From: Culex pipiens pallens
Taxonomy: Eukaryota > Arthropoda > Insecta > Diptera > Culicidae
Direction: 5' to 3'
DNA: 64,000 nt
Assembly: GCF_016801865.2 (NCBI RefSeq)
Contig: NC_068937.1
Location: 67,825,452-67,889,451 of the forward strand
In this document: one piece after another, positions 22,907-34,904 of the stretch
Numbering within the stretch: position 1 is the stretch's first letter
Layout: every line of letters starts with the position of its first letter
The notes under the pieces: generated by a model
Database searches by the model: none
What the model was told of the DNA's origin: nothing
Seen by the model: only the letters and a program-made list of their open reading frames with translations
Program-made: the position numbers and the translations under genes

Positions 22907-22984
22907 TATATGACCCAGAAATGGTTTTGGCTGCCAAAATTTGGAATATTGATCAATTTTGGATGTCTTGGCCACACAGGAAAG

Positions 22985-23750
22985 GATAGAATGTCTACTT
23001 TGCGATTCCGACTGGGTTTTCTTTCCTTCTTATCGATGATTGCTTGGATAGTTGTTCTGCTGTAACCGTTGATTTCCGCTGTTTCAAAAATGTACTCCAA
23101 TTCTTTTTGTTTTCCTGCTTCGCTGAGGGGTTACGACAAAAACTGGCTAAATTTGGCATCGATTTAGTGTTCAGCAGTAGAAACAACCAGTTGGAATCCA
23201 TCTTAGGTTCAACGAAAGACCCCATACCGACTTTAGGCAAACCCGGCATTTACGAGGTATCCTGCGGCCACTGTGATATGAGCTACATTGGACAAACTAA
23301 GAGATTGCTGCAAACCAGGTTGGGCGAACATTTAGACACCGATGTCAGAATTGCCAAGGAGGAAATACGGAAAGGATTTGTCCCCCATTTCAAGTCAGCA
23401 GTAGCCGAACACATCATCAAGGAGAAACATAACATCACAACTAGTGACGCGGTCATCTTAAGACACATCACGAACCCATCGAAGCTTGCTGTCGCCGAAA
23501 GTTTGGAAATCTTCAAAGCAGGCAACAAACGTTTACTCAACAAGGATTCAGGTAACGGCTCAACGTGGCTGTTTAAGCTGTTACCTATATAGGCACCAAA
23601 GAAGAACAAGAAGGTAGTACATACAGTAACTACAAATACGGATACACCAGCGATGAACCTTCAGTCGAGAACAGAACACTGATGAAGTCTGCAAGTAGTA
23701 GACGAAATACGTATCTGTCAAGATATTAAAAATATATAGCGGAATTAAAA
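22985..23750 (+). pseudogene. Penelope-like retroelement, 3' part with GIY-YIG endonuclease, 5'-inverted
   Basis: The frame 23044-23592 encodes, from about residue 60, GIYEVSCGHCDMSYIGQTKR followed by LLQTRLGEH and, later, HFKSAVAEH. This is a GIY-YIG nuclease with the Penelope-type CxxC-like insert (SCGHC) between GIY and YIG; it is the C-terminal domain that lets these elements nick their target. The preceding LAKFGIDLVF and LGSTKD segments match the linker after the reverse transcriptase. Reverse transcriptase itself is missing. On the opposite strand, 22990-23100 reads YIFETAEINGYSRTTIQAII, which resembles the RT-to-linker part of the same family: the piece immediately upstream is inverted. 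The stop is at 23590; the 3' UTR follows with a hammerhead-like motif. Confidence 0.8.
23660..23722 (+). ncRNA. hammerhead-ribozyme-like motif in the Penelope-like 3' UTR
   Basis: CTGATGA (23679-23685) is followed by a 6-bp stem GTCTGC/GTAGAC (23687-23692 with 23698-23703, loop aagta), then GAAA (23704-23707) and TACGTATC. Stem III would be the tiny AT/AT around ACGT, or an intermolecular AUACGUAU duplex; ACA/TGT can start stem I. Penelope-like elements are known to carry minimal hammerheads with very short stem III. One extra A (23686) lies between the core and stem II, so activity is uncertain. Confidence 0.55.
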
Positions 23751-23845
23751 GGAACAACCCGTCTCTTTGTATTCATATGATTTTTATAGCTTTTGTTATA
23801 AAATCATCACATTAGTCAATATTTCAACCGGATTTTTTGTAAATC

Positions 23846-26171
23846 ATTACATACGTACACTACATACTACCCCTGACTGTTTGGGATCGCTCCGGCCAAT
23901 TGTGGCCAATCCGGAACCGGTTCCGGGTTACCACCAAAACGGTTCCAATAATGGTATCGCTAGAAACCCGTCATGTTGCATATCAAACTTCATGTAATTG
24001 AAAATTATGACCATATAATGTCATGCCAATATCTTCTGACCCAACCTGGTCACGAAGCATATCATGCGATATATCAAACTTCATAAAATAGAAAATTATG
24101 ACCATCTAAGGTCATGCTAATATCCTATGACACAACCTGGTCACGCCCGAACTGGTTACCGGTGGCCCCGGGGGACACTTCCGGAGCATATCATGCGACA
24201 TATCAAACTTCATGAAATAGCAGATTATGACCACCAAAGGTTTTGTTTATTGTTTATTCGTCAAGCTTATGTAGACTACTTACAATTTTCTTACATACTA
24301 GATATTATTTCTATTGTACAGATTTTTTCGTAGTTCCGGTTTAGACATGTCGAAATGTATGTACTGTGAATTTTCATTATAAAAGCTCATCATTTGATTT
24401 AATGGCGATTTTTTTAAATAATTTGTCGTGTATGCAGTTATTCTAAAAAGTTGTGAATGTCTAAGAGTACGGCTTGGTTCATGAATACTATTGCGTATTA
24501 CTGAAAATAATGCTGCTGACTGTATGCGTTGAGAAATAATGTCGTTGATGAAAGAGAGCATGGCAAATTTACAAAGTTCTTGCAATGATTGTATGTTTAT
24601 GAGCATGCAGCGTGCTTCATACGATGGGAGAGGAAATGCAGTCCAGTTAAGTTTACGTAGTGCGTACAGTAAGAATTGTTTTTGGACAGATTCAATACGT
24701 GCTTGGTGTACGGCATAGTATGGATTCCAGACGATACTACAGTATTCCAAGAGTGGCCTGACATACGTTATATAGAGTAATTTAATAGTATACGGGTCCT
24801 GGAAGTTGAATGCAAAGCGCTTTATAAAGCCTAATGTACTTTTTGCCTTGTTTATTATTGTGTTATAGTGTTCTACAAAAGTTAGTTGTGAGTCTAGGAT
24901 GACACCTAGATCACGTACTACTTTGCATTTTTCTACTGGTTGGTTTCCTAATAATACTGTTATGTTTGGTGTTTCATGTTTTCTGCTGAAGGCAATGGAA
25001 TTACATTACATTTTACATACGTACACTACATACTACCCCTGACTGTTTGGGATCGCTCCGGCCAATTGTGGCCAATCCGGAACCGGTTCCGGGTTACCAC
25101 CAAAACGGTTCCAATAATGGTATCGCTAGAAACCCGTCATGTTGCATATCAAACTTCATGTAATTGAAAATTATGACCATATAATGTCATGCCAATATCT
25201 TCTGACCCAACCTGGTCACGAAGCATATCATGCGACATATCAAACTTCATAAAATAGAAAATTATGACCATCTAAGGTCATGCTAATATCCTATGACACA
25301 ACCTGGTCACGCCCGAACTGGTTACCGGTGGCCCCGGGGGACACTTCCGGAGCATATCATGCGACATATCAAACTTCATGAAATAGCAGATTATGACCAC
25401 CAAAGGTTTTGTTTATTGTTTATTCGTCAAGCTTATGTAGACTACTTACAATTTTCTTACATACTAGATATTATTTCTATTGTACAGATTTTTTCGTAGT
25501 TCCGGTTTAGACATGTCGAAATGTATGTACTGTGAATTTTCATTATAAAAGCTCATCATTTGATTTAATGGCGATTTTTTTAAATAATTTGTCGTGTATG
25601 CAGTTATTCTAAAAAGTTGTGAATGTCTAAGAGTGCGGCTTGGTTCATGAATACTATTGCGTATTACTGAAAATAATGCTGCTGACTGTATGCGTTGAGA
25701 AATAATGTCGTTGATGAAAGAGAGCATGGCAAATTTACAAAGTTCTTGCAATGATTGTATGTTTATGAGCATGCAGCGTGCTTCATACGATGGGAGAGGA
25801 AATGCAGTCCAGTTAAGTTTACGTAGTGCGTACAGTAAGAATTGTTTTTGGACAGATTCAATACGTGCTTGGTGTACGGCATAGTATGGATTCCAGACGA
25901 TACTACAGTATTCCAAGAGTGGCCTGACATACGTTATATAGAGTAATTTAATAGTATACGGGTCCTGGAAGTTGAATGCAAAGCGCTTTATAAAGCCTAA
26001 TGTACTTTTTGCCTTGTTTATTATTGTGTTATAGTGTTCTACAAAAGTTAGTTGTGAGTCTAGGATGACACCTAGATCACGTACTACTTTGCATTTTTCT
26101 ACTGGTTGGTTTCCTAATAATACTGTTATGTTTGGTGTTTCATGTTTTCTGCTGAAGGCAATGGAATTACA
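23846..26171. repeat. 1,166-bp tandem duplication
   Basis: 23846-25005 and 25012-26171 are nearly identical (two base differences seen: gatatatc/gacatatc near 24070/25236 and agtacgg/agtgcgg near 24468/25634). It spans the end of the inverted-repeat arm and the 3' end of the LINE. The junction is attacattacatttt near 25003-25014. As the rest of the LINE follows only the right-hand copy, the left copy is the extra one. It may be a recent duplication or an assembly duplicate. Confidence 0.85.
24250..24999 (-). pseudogene. LINE 3' end, duplicated fragment
   Basis: Duplicate of the C-terminal part of the LINE at 25416-27850, produced by the 1,166-bp duplication. It keeps the ORF2 C-terminus (MEYCSIVWNPYYAVHQARIE onwards) but has no RT core. 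Confidence 0.8.
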
Positions 26172-27850
26172 TTTCTTTACATTCAATTGGAGTAGGCTTT
26201 TACTACACCATGTGTAGAAAAGATTAATTTCGTTTTGGAATACATGACTGTCATTGGCATTTCCTATTTCCATATACAATTTCATGTCGTCTGCATATAC
26301 AAGTACGTTAATTTTTTTTAAGAATGAAGGAAATGTCGTTTACATACAAGATGAAAAGAAGAGGTCCTAGATGGGATCCTTGCGGAACCCCAGAGGTGAC
26401 GTGAATTGATTCCGATAGTACATTTTGGAAGCGAACAATTTGTTCGCGCTTAGTCAAATATGACTTAAGCCATTCCAAAAGATTCGGTTGAATTCCAATT
26501 TTCTGCAGTTTGAAGATTAATAATGGTATGTCGATTCTGTCAAATGCCTTACTAAAGTCTGTGTAAATTGCTTCTACGAAATTGCGATTATGCATTGCAT
26601 TCAGTGTAAAATTTACAAATTCTAAAAGGTTGGTGCTAGTAGAGCGGCCTTTAAAAAAGCCGTTCTGTTTACATGTGATGCGGTTTTTTACTTGCTGAAA
26701 GATTTTTTCATTTATAATAGATTCGAAAAGTTTTGGAATGCAAGACAAAAGGGCAATTCCGCGATAATTACGTATGTCTGATTTTGGGCCTGACTTGAAA
26801 ATAGGCACCAAAAAAGACTTTTTCCATGTTTGTGGGAATTTTCCAGTATTTATTGACATGTTGAAAAGATGATGCAGTGGATATGTCAATTCTTCTGCAA
26901 GGTTCTTTAGGAATGCAGGTGCTATTCCGTCGGGTCCTGGTCCTTTTGATGAGTCTAAGTCCTTCAATGCCTGGCGTACTTCCGTTTCTGACAAAGAATT
27001 GACTGAGACGTCATTTGGAAATTCCGGTATATATGAAAAGTAGTCGCGGTCGCGGTCTTCTTCGGAAAATGAGGTGTATACTTCTTTGAAAAATTTTGAA
27101 AGAAGATTGCAAATTTCTTTTGAGTTACTGCCTACATTTTCGTCCAGTTGCATTTGCGATGGGAAGTTACTACTTTTGGATTTGGATTTTACGTAATTAA
27201 AAAAAATTTTCGGGCATGATTTGACTTCAGATTCGACTTTACTATTATATTCTTCGTTGGCAGAATTGAGTGCCGAAAAAAATTGGTCGGAAATATTCAG
27301 ATAATTCAGAAGATTTGTGTAATTTGTATTGTTTCTGTACAGTTTGTAGGCTTTTTGTTTTCTATTTTTTAAATTTCTTAGTTGTGGAGTGAACCACACC
27401 GGGTATTTATTGCCTGTGTTATTACGTCGTCTTCTTCTAGTAGGGTACGGTTTCAGATGTTATAGTGTCAATTTCCGTATAGAATTTTCCTACTAATTCG
27501 TCGACATTTCCTTCATTATTAAATAAATTTTGTCAGTCAATTGCAAGTAGTTTACGTTTGGCTTCTACAAAGTTTGTTTTATTGTATTCCAGGACTTCTT
27601 CATATTCCCAGTCAATGGGCAAAGTGTTTTTATGGACATAAATAGAATATTCAATTGCTGTATGGAAGACTTCATTCTTCCAAAGGGGGGTTACAGATTC
27701 TTGTACATGAAAGTCTTCAATACAGTTAGTGAATAAAAGGTCTAAAAATGAATTTCTTTGGATTTTTACATGATTGATTTGGAAAAGTCCATAATTTGCA
27801 ATATTGTCAAAGAGAAAATGCAAAGTTTCATTTTCCCCAATGACTGGGAG
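25416..27850 (-). pseudogene. non-LTR retrotransposon ORF2 (Jockey/CR1 group), 5'-truncated, frameshifted
   Basis: On the minus strand 27823-27533 encodes the end of the APE-type endonuclease (NSFLDLLFTNCIEDF), and 27399-26308 the reverse transcriptase: NYRGIALLSCIPKLFE, NGFFKGRSTSTNLLEF, YTDFSKAFDRID, SGVPQGSHLGPLLF. After a frameshift in a T-run near 26290-26315, 26285-25464 continues with the thumb (LQLNVKKCNSIAF, LGVILDSQLTF) and C-terminus. The F/YADD catalytic segment lies right at the frameshift. The 3' end (about 25416) is A-rich with AATAAA-like motifs. The element is truncated at 27850 and dead, but otherwise well preserved. Confidence 0.88.
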
Positions 27851-28258
27851 AAGAATTGCTTCATTTTCTTCTCATATGAAGTTCGCTAGAGAAATTATGA
27901 ACTAGGTTTCTTTAAAAAGAAGTATAAAACTTGTGGTGCCTTATTTTCCAGAAGAATTTATGAAACGATTAAATTTCTAGATTTGGAAATAATGAATATG
28001 AAACATTCATTCCTATAAAAATATAAAATTCTGAATATTATAGTGTAACAAAAAAACATATTATCTGGGAATCACGTTACTAAAAATACCATGAATAAAT
28101 AAATATCCAATAGTTCTAAACATCAGATTACTTTCTGACTGAAACTTGTTGAGAACGCAATGTGGGCCGGATTTCATGATAATTTCAAAACCATTCGAAG
28201 GCCGTACAGAAACCTCGGTAGGCCACATACGGCCCGCGGGCCACATTTTGGTGAACAC
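27851..28258. mobile_element. one end of a hAT-like element
   Basis: The right end, read on the minus strand, starts CAGTGTTCACCAAAATGTGG and continues into a GGCCCGCGGGCC block, a common hAT terminal style (compare 30263-32474). The other end was not found; the left side abuts the truncated LINE. Confidence 0.4.
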
Positions 28259-28977
28259 TGCCTTAGATGGTCATAATTTGCAATTTAATGAAGTTTGATA
28301 TGTCGCATGATATGCTTCCTTGCATACTCCGGAAGTGTCCCCCAGTGTCCACCGGTAACCGGTTCCGGAGTGACCAGGCTGGGTCAGAGAATATTGGCAT
28401 GACCTCAGATGGTCATAATGTTCAATTTCATGAAGTTTGATATGACGCATGATATGCTTCCCTGCATACTCCGGAAGTGTCCCCCCGTGCCCACCGGTAA
28501 CCAGTTCCGGCGTGACCAGGTTGGGTCAGAGGATAGCGGCATGACCCTAGATGGTCATAATTTGCTATTTCATGAAGTTTGATATGTCGCATGATATGCT
28601 TCCATGCATACTCCGGAATTGTCCCCCAGTGGCCACCGGTAACCGGTTCCGGCGTGACCAGGTTGGGTCAGAGGATATCGGCATGACCTTAGATGGGCAT
28701 AATTTTCAATTTCATGAAGTTTGATATGTCGCATGATATGTTTCCCTGCATACTCCGGAAGTGTCCCCCAGTGTCAACCGGTAACCGGTTCCGGCGTGAC
28801 CAGGTTGGGTCAGAGGATATCGACATGACCTCAGATGGTCTTAATTTGCAATTTCATGAAGTTTGATATGTCGCATGATATGCTTCCCTGCATACTCCGG
28901 AAGTGTCCCCCCGTGGCCACCGGTAACCGGTTCCGGCGTGACCAGTTTGGGTCAGAGGATAGCGGCATGACCCTAGA
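28259..28977 (+). repeat. tandem array, 142-bp unit (about 5 copies)
   Basis: The unit landmark aagtttgatatg recurs at 28291, 28433, 28575, 28717 and 28859, exactly 142 bp apart. Each unit contains cctgcatactccggaagtg, ccaccggtaaccggttcc and gaccaggttgggtcag. The array continues, interrupted by two insertions, at 30242-30262 and 32475-32800, and in inverse orientation at 24000-24245 and 25170-25410. Confidence 0.92.
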
Positions 28978-29019
28978 TGTGTGTGTGTGTGTGTGTGTGT
29001 GCTTTTTTTTAACAAGGTC

Positions 29020-29340
29020 GGAATCTGCTATCAGACACTTGAGAATTCATTTCTCAGGTAGTGTGGGGTTGGGAAAACAAAAATAGTTTTCCCGAGCCAC
29101 TAAACCAGTCCTTGAACGCCGTGCCCTTTTCCCCCCGGGACCACCTTTCGGTTTAACTTCGGGGGGAGGCGTTGCATTTTCTGCACTAGTCTACTTACAA
29201 GATCCATGCCGGGTGCTAGAACCATTTCCTGTTCTACATACATATGAGTCCATGCGAGGGTTAAACCGCGCCCAAGAATCGCTTTGCTTTTGATCGGTTA
29301 GTCATATGCAGCCCTCTCCTTGGACCATCGAGACGTGTAC
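29020..29340. other. unidentified block between two (GT)n runs
   Basis: A 320-bp non-repetitive segment between the terminal (GT)n at 28978-29001 and the long (GT)n at 29341. It is absent from the sister copy at 62432-63261 and so looks like a separate insertion into the GT tail. A block of ccccccggg and a run of T near its left end are visible; no coding sequence. Confidence 0.4.
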
Positions 29341-29463
<123 letters not shown>

Positions 29464-29586
29464 TCCAATACAATACCTGCTAACCGGTAGCGAAATTATG
29501 GGATAGTATAATTTGTATCAGACTTTGCATATGCTGAATGCTGATATCTCAGTCCTGGGTATTAGGTGGTGATAGCCCTCGCGCTG

Positions 29587-29846
29587 GCCAGGAAGGGCAC
29601 CGTGGCGCGGTGGTTAGCAGCTTCGGCTGCCGATCCCTAAATTGCTATGGGGCGCGGGTTCGATTCCCGCCTTATCCTCCTGGCCTTCCATCGGATGGGG
29701 AAGTAAAACGTCGGTCCATTTGCGTGAAAGAGGTTTTGGGTGACTCACTACACATAACCTTCGGACGCCTAGAAATGAGCAGAAACTTGCAACAGAGACC
29801 ACAAAAGACCCGGGGGTCGTTAAAGTGGATTACTTTGCTTTTTTAG
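29587..29846 (+). mobile_element. tRNA-derived SINE (single-head version) nested in the retroposon
   Basis: Inserted with the target duplication AGCCCTCGCGCTG (around 29573-29585 and 29847-29859). The head has an A-box-like GTGGCGCGGTGGTTAGCAG and a B box GGTTCGATTCC; the tail block gcagaaacttgca..gagacc ends in T6. The tail is shared with the split SINE at 34087-43190. Confidence 0.8.
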
Positions 29847-30262
29847 CCCTCGCGCTGCTTCCAGCGACCCATTTCAGAATGGCAGAGATCCTAGCGGCCC
29901 AATTCCGAGGTCGTTGGGCATTGTCCGGCCCCGCCTTAACATAGAAGCAAACACCAGACGGATCCTTGATCTATCTTAAGACTCCCAATCCCTTCAGGCA
30001 AATCAGGGATCAGAGCGTATTTAATATGAGAAGAATACAACATGTTTTATAACCTTCAGATGGCCGACTGGTTAGAGTCCCAGACCATCAATCCAGAGGT
30101 GTGAGTTCGAATCCCACCTGATTCAGTTTCGTTTTTGTTCCAATTCCTGATTCCAAATTTCAAAGGTACCGACCGGGATTTGATCCCTGAACCTTCTGCT
30201 TGTGAGGCAGAAGCCGTAACCATTAAGCCACGGAGCCGGTTGATAGCGGCATGACCCTAGAG

Positions 30263-32474
30263 CAGGCCTGTCCAACGTCCGGCCCGCGACAGCTTTTCAA
30301 AATAGTTCTATGACCGGCCCTTGAGGCTGTTCATTATGGTGCCCAGAATATGGAACTTTTTTTTTCAAAATCTCGCTCCACAAGCTAAATATTGTTCCTT
30401 GACCAATTTTAGGACTCTGGGCCAAATATGAGCAAAATCGGTCATCATTTACCCATTGATACTCGGAGGTGAAGTTTGTATGGGAAAAATCGAAAAAATG
30501 TATGGAAACCCCAAGTTACTTACGGCTTCATCTGCACGGTGTTCTATTTCCATCCAAATATTCCCAAAAGTGAGATTCTTATTGAAAATTTAATGCTCTA
30601 CAACTTTGTATAATATACCAAAGCTGTAAAACTCGATCCTGAAAAGTTATTAGCGATTTAAAAAAATCATTTTTGCATGAAACACATTTTTTTCGCCAGC
30701 TTTAGGCTCGGGTATCAATGGGTTAATCTCATCCAATTTCGCTCAAAATTTACACATATGCTTAAAATAACCCAAAAAACCGTTTTCCGCTTGTGGAGCA
30801 GGGGGTCACTTTTTCTGGGCTCTCTACTGTTCATGAAATATTAAGTTAATAAATTGATTGCTTGAATTTTAAAAAATAGATTGAGATCAAATTTTAACAT
30901 ATTATAACAACATTCTTCATGTTTGAATTTAATTCTTATAATTTCTAACTTGATCTTTTAAACTTTTGAGTTGAAAAATATCAATAAATTCAAATGTGAA
31001 GAATGTTGTTATATTATAAACCTGCTGATTTTATTCAATGGTGCAAGAAAACAAAATTATTGATCTAAGTATAAATTTCTTTGGTTGTTCAACTGTGTAC
31101 TTCACGTTGAAGTTTTTTTTTCTATTTTTTTTTTAAATAAATAAGTAAGCAAAAACTAATTTTTCCAGAACAAATTTTTAGTGACAAAGTCTTTTTTTTT
31201 TAAATAAAAAAAGCGAAAAAAAGCAAATTATTAACACTGATCGCTGCAAATATATTAAAAATATCAAAAAATGTCTCAAAATTAGTCAAGAAATTAGAAA
31301 TTAGGGTGCAAAAAATATTTATTTTCAGAAACTTTGAATTTCGAAAAATAACGAAATGAAAATGATTTAATATGTATTTTTTAAAAATTGAAATTATGTG
31401 TGTGTGTTTTAAATCATTTTAAAGTATTTTTCTAAAATGTTTAAATATAGGTGCACAACAATGCAAAAAGTTATTTTTTTTGTAAAAGATATTCGAATCC
31501 AAATTTCGTTTGAATAAATTTTATCATGTCTTATTTTTTTTTTGCAACGACCATTGAAATTTGAATATTAATTGTAATCGTCAAATACAATAACTTGACA
31601 ATAACTATACAATTTCAAACAAACGAAATTAAAATAAGTCAAATAAACACATTTTGAAAGATATCTTTGTTTTTAATTCCTAAAATCAAGAAATATTATA
31701 ACTTTTTTTTCGTAAAATCGCGATAACTCGTGATGTTTATTAGCAAACTCCTTATGTCTGTAGATCAAATTTTTTGTAATTGTCTGCTCTACAACTTTGT
31801 AGAACATTGTTACACTCTAAAAAATAACCCTGCAAAGTTAGAAAAAACACGAAATCTTAAAATGAAAAAAAAAAATTTAATGAAAAAATGAGCCAATGTA
31901 GATTCGAAAAGTACATTAAATTTCCCATAAAATGACATGTTCTAAAAATTTTTACAGTCGAGTAACGGAAAATGGGAGAATTTTTAAAACTTGTTTAGTG
32001 TTTTTTTCGATGAAAAATACGTTTTTTTCGGAATTCTGAGTACGCCATCAAATCGGGCGTCTAATTTTACATAAAAGTCCTTTTGACACCAAATTTTTAT
32101 CTCATCACCGTTTCAAGCTGCAAATTATTGAAAAACACCTCTTTTTTCGCATGTTCAAAAATGGAAGGGGTCGTACCGCCCCTCCGTCACGAGATATCAA
32201 AAAACGGATCTCGGATTCGTGATCAGGGACAAAAGTTACCCCTTAGGACAAAGTTTCACGCAAATCGAAGAGGGGTCGGGGCAACTTTTCCCGATTTCGT
32301 GTGAGTTGGTAGAGAATTACCCAATATTATTTCTTTTATTTATTTACTTTAAAAGAACCCAATAATAAAAAAATACTGTTACTTTTTCAACTTTTATCAA
32401 ATATTAGATCCTGCCCGCCACTGTTTTAGAAAAATCAGAACTGGCCCGCAGGGCCAAAAGGTTGGGCACCCCTG
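30263..32474. mobile_element. nonautonomous hAT-like element (2.2 kb)
   Basis: The left end is CAGGCCTGTCCAAC; the right end, read inversely, is CAGGGGTGCCCAAC: the Charlie/Buster style of hAT ends. CTAGAG flanks both sides (30257-30262, 32475-32480), 6 bp clear, possibly the remains of an 8-bp duplication, within the 142-bp array. Near the ends are GGCCCGC motifs. It contains a dispersed repeat (30330-30830) also seen at 21707. No transposase ORF. Confidence 0.75.
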
Positions 32475-33400
32475 CTAGAGGGTCATAATATTCAATTTCA
32501 TGAAGTATGATACGTCGCATGGTAGGATTCTTTGCATACTCCGGAAGTGTCCCCCCGTGGCCACCGGTAACCGGTTCTGGAGTGACCAGGTTGGGTCAGA
32601 GGATATTGGCATGACCTTAGATGGTCATAATTTGCTATTTCATGAAGTTTGATATGTCGCATGATATGCTTCCATGCATACTCCGGAATTGTCCCCCAGT
32701 GGCCACCAGTAACCGGTTCCGGTGTGACCAGGTTGGGTCAGACGATATCGGCATGACCTTATATGGTCATAATTTTCAATTACATGAAGTTTGATATGCA
32801 ACATGAAGGGTTTCTAGCGATACCATTATTGGAACCGTTTTGGTGGTACCCTGGAACCGGTTCCGGATTGGCCACAGTTGGCCGGAATGATCCCAAACAG
32901 TCAGGGGTAGTATGTAGTGTAGGTATGTATTGATTTACAAAAAAATCGGTTGAAAAAATTGACTAATGTGATGATTTTATAACAAAAGCTATAAAAATCA
33001 TGTTTTTCGGATGTTCCGGGTTAACGGAACCGGTGTCCACTTTTGTTAAATCATCTCTACGGGAGCTTAAAGTTGAGGTTGTTATCCGTCAAATGCAACT
33101 GGAAGCAACCCGCTATGTGTTATCGTTCCGGAGATACAGGTCCTCAAAGTAGGGGCCTCAAAAAGGACTTTTTTCGGTTGTAGCAGGTTCCCGGTGGCCA
33201 CAGTGCCCAAAACCGATTCTGCCAATCGGAATCGCAAAGTAGACATTCTATCCATTCATTTGCGGCCAAGACATCCAAATCGGTCAAGATTCCCAATTTT
33301 GGCAGCCAAAAACATTTCTGGGTCATATAGACCCGAGTACCATAAGTGTGACTTTTTTCTGGGGGGCATTCCGGTGGTCCGGTGTTACGTTCAAAAATCC
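32475..33400 (+). repeat. right arm of the large inverted-repeat element
   Basis: Two more 142-bp units (32475-32800), then the unique arm segment 32800-33345 that is the inverse of 22907-23000 and 23760-24000 (shared caaaacggttcc, ctgactgtttgggat, ttataacaaaagctat and tttggcagcc). It keeps the empty site for the 820-bp MITE. Confidence 0.7.
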
Positions 33401-33469
33401 AAAATTTTTGCGTTACGTATCAGAACACGCCCTGAAGCATATAATTTCCGTTATGTTTTCATTACTTAC

Positions 33470-33591
33470 ATCAGGACACGAGCGTAAAATTTTTTCAACT
33501 ATAGCAATTCCTAAAAATCCAGTGCCTCCAGTTATGAAAATATTTTTATTGCTGTAGAACTTTTGCACGTATGAAATTGATTCATTCATAT
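33470..33591 (-). CDS. fatty acyl-CoA reductase, first coding exon
   Basis: The minus-strand exon is bounded by a strong acceptor (ttctcttttcag, just right of 33591) and the donor GTAAGTAAT (33469 and leftwards), phase 0. From ATG at 33589 it encodes 40 residues: FYSNKNIFITGGTGFLGIAI carries the TGGTGFLG NAD(P)H-binding glycine motif, followed by VEKILRSCPD. This FxxKxIFITGGTGFLGKxLxEKLLRSCPD start is diagnostic of insect fatty acyl-CoA reductases, which make fatty alcohols for waxes and pheromones at the ER or peroxisome. The acceptor before the ATG means at least one 5' UTR exon lies to the right. No further FAR exon was found to the left within the window, so the next exon is more than 33 kb away, lost, or misassembled. 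The exon looks intact. Confidence 0.85.
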
Positions 33592-34086
33592 CTGAAAAGA
33601 GAAGATTTATTGACAAAGTGTGCTGTGTGCATCTTATGAAATGTTCTCTGCTGGAGCATAAAAATATCGTTGGCGTCAAACTTTCAAAAATTGATCGCGG
33701 TGGATACTTTTCTACCACAGTTTTTTGTGTGATCAATGTGGCATTTAGCTTTGGTGAATTTTTGACAGTTCGAATATTTCAAGAAAATTTACCGCTGTTA
33801 ACAAAAAGGAAATTAACAATGCAACTACGGAGACGGGCGATTGATACATTTGGCTCCCTACGTGGGCCAACTTTGATCAGTATTACAGCTGCGAGTGCTA
33901 AGTGTTTCGATTATTCTCGGATCAAATTGAGTGTAAGTTCAGGAAGTACTTCATAAGTCGAGTGGTTAACCTACCGGCAGTCGCATACGTGTACTTTGTA
34001 CACACTTTATACGCGGAGAGACTGTGTCCAGAATTTTTAACAATTAAAATGGTTTATTAAACTTTCGTAAAATTTAACAAAACGTT
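33592..34086. other. 5' side of the FAR exon (intron / 5' flank)
   Basis: Contains the acceptor tract of the FAR exon and roughly 480 bp of moderate-GC, non-repetitive sequence, with no independent gene supported. Confidence 0.4.
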
Positions 34087-34904
34087 CTTGTTACTGCCCT
34101 TCCATGTTCCTTCCATCGGATGGGGAAGAAAAACGTCGGTCCCGGCCTTGGTTGTTGTTAGTCCGTTAAGTCATTCCAGGTATGGGAGTCGTCTCTCTAC
34201 ACAGAAAAAAATATGTGAATTTACTCGACACGGAAAAAATGAATCACATGTAAACTATGTTGATGTAAACTTGAGATTCGACGTAAACTGTTGAATCACA
34301 CGTAAAATCATGTTTTTACGTATAATTTGTTGCAAATTTACATCAAATTACATTTAAATTTACGAGGGGGGCGTCACTTCCGCGCTAACCGAGCGATAGA
34401 GCTTCCTTTTCAAACCTTTGCAGCGTTCACTTTCACCATTCCGCTTTATTTTGCTTTAACTCGCGTTAACCGCGATAACTCGCTTTTTGGTTTACCTTTT
34501 GTTGCGTTCACGCATCAAACTGCTCGATTTTTTTTGACAGCGAGAACTGTCAAAAGCAAATGACAGTTCTCGTTGTCAAATGATTCGAGCAGTTTGTTTT
34601 GCTTTATTTTTAAGAAAAATCTGAGGGGGAGATCATCCGTCGGAACCGTTCTGTACGTTCCTGTGCCTGCTTGGGTCCCGTTCCTGTGGTTTGAGACTTG
34701 TTTGAGACGGTTCCACCACTGGTTCTTGAGCCTTTCGTCAGTCTCCCGGTGGAGAAAAGCTGAATTGAAGGCGCGAACCGACCCCCGAAGGCTACGCTTC
34801 CAAAGTGCCGATTTCCTGACCTGAAGCCATCGGAACGCTAAGCAACACTACACAGAGGTTAACGAGCAGGATGATTCCGCGTAAAGGAGGTTCCCGTGAA
34901 TCCA

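Larger units (their letters stand above)
22030..24245 (-). repeat. left arm of a large inverted-repeat element with 142-bp units
   Basis: Outside its later insertions this arm is the inverse complement of 32480-33400: catatgacccagaaatg-type sequence and tttggcagcc (22907-23000), the block 23760-24000 and then inverse copies of the 142-bp unit (24000-24245). It is interrupted by the 820-bp MITE, the Penelope-like element and the tandem duplication at 23846. Confidence 0.65.

Noticed and set aside
28259..28977. CRISPR-like regularly spaced repeats
   Set aside because: The 142-bp units are contiguous and repeated over their whole length, with no unique spacers, in a eukaryotic genome: an ordinary tandem repeat.
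30170..30240. functional tRNA-Val gene (and those at 42403, 55340, 62434)
   Set aside because: Acceptor and D-arm pairing are degenerate, and each lies at the 5' end or inside a SINE-like element with target duplications: tRNA-derived promoters, not tRNA genes.
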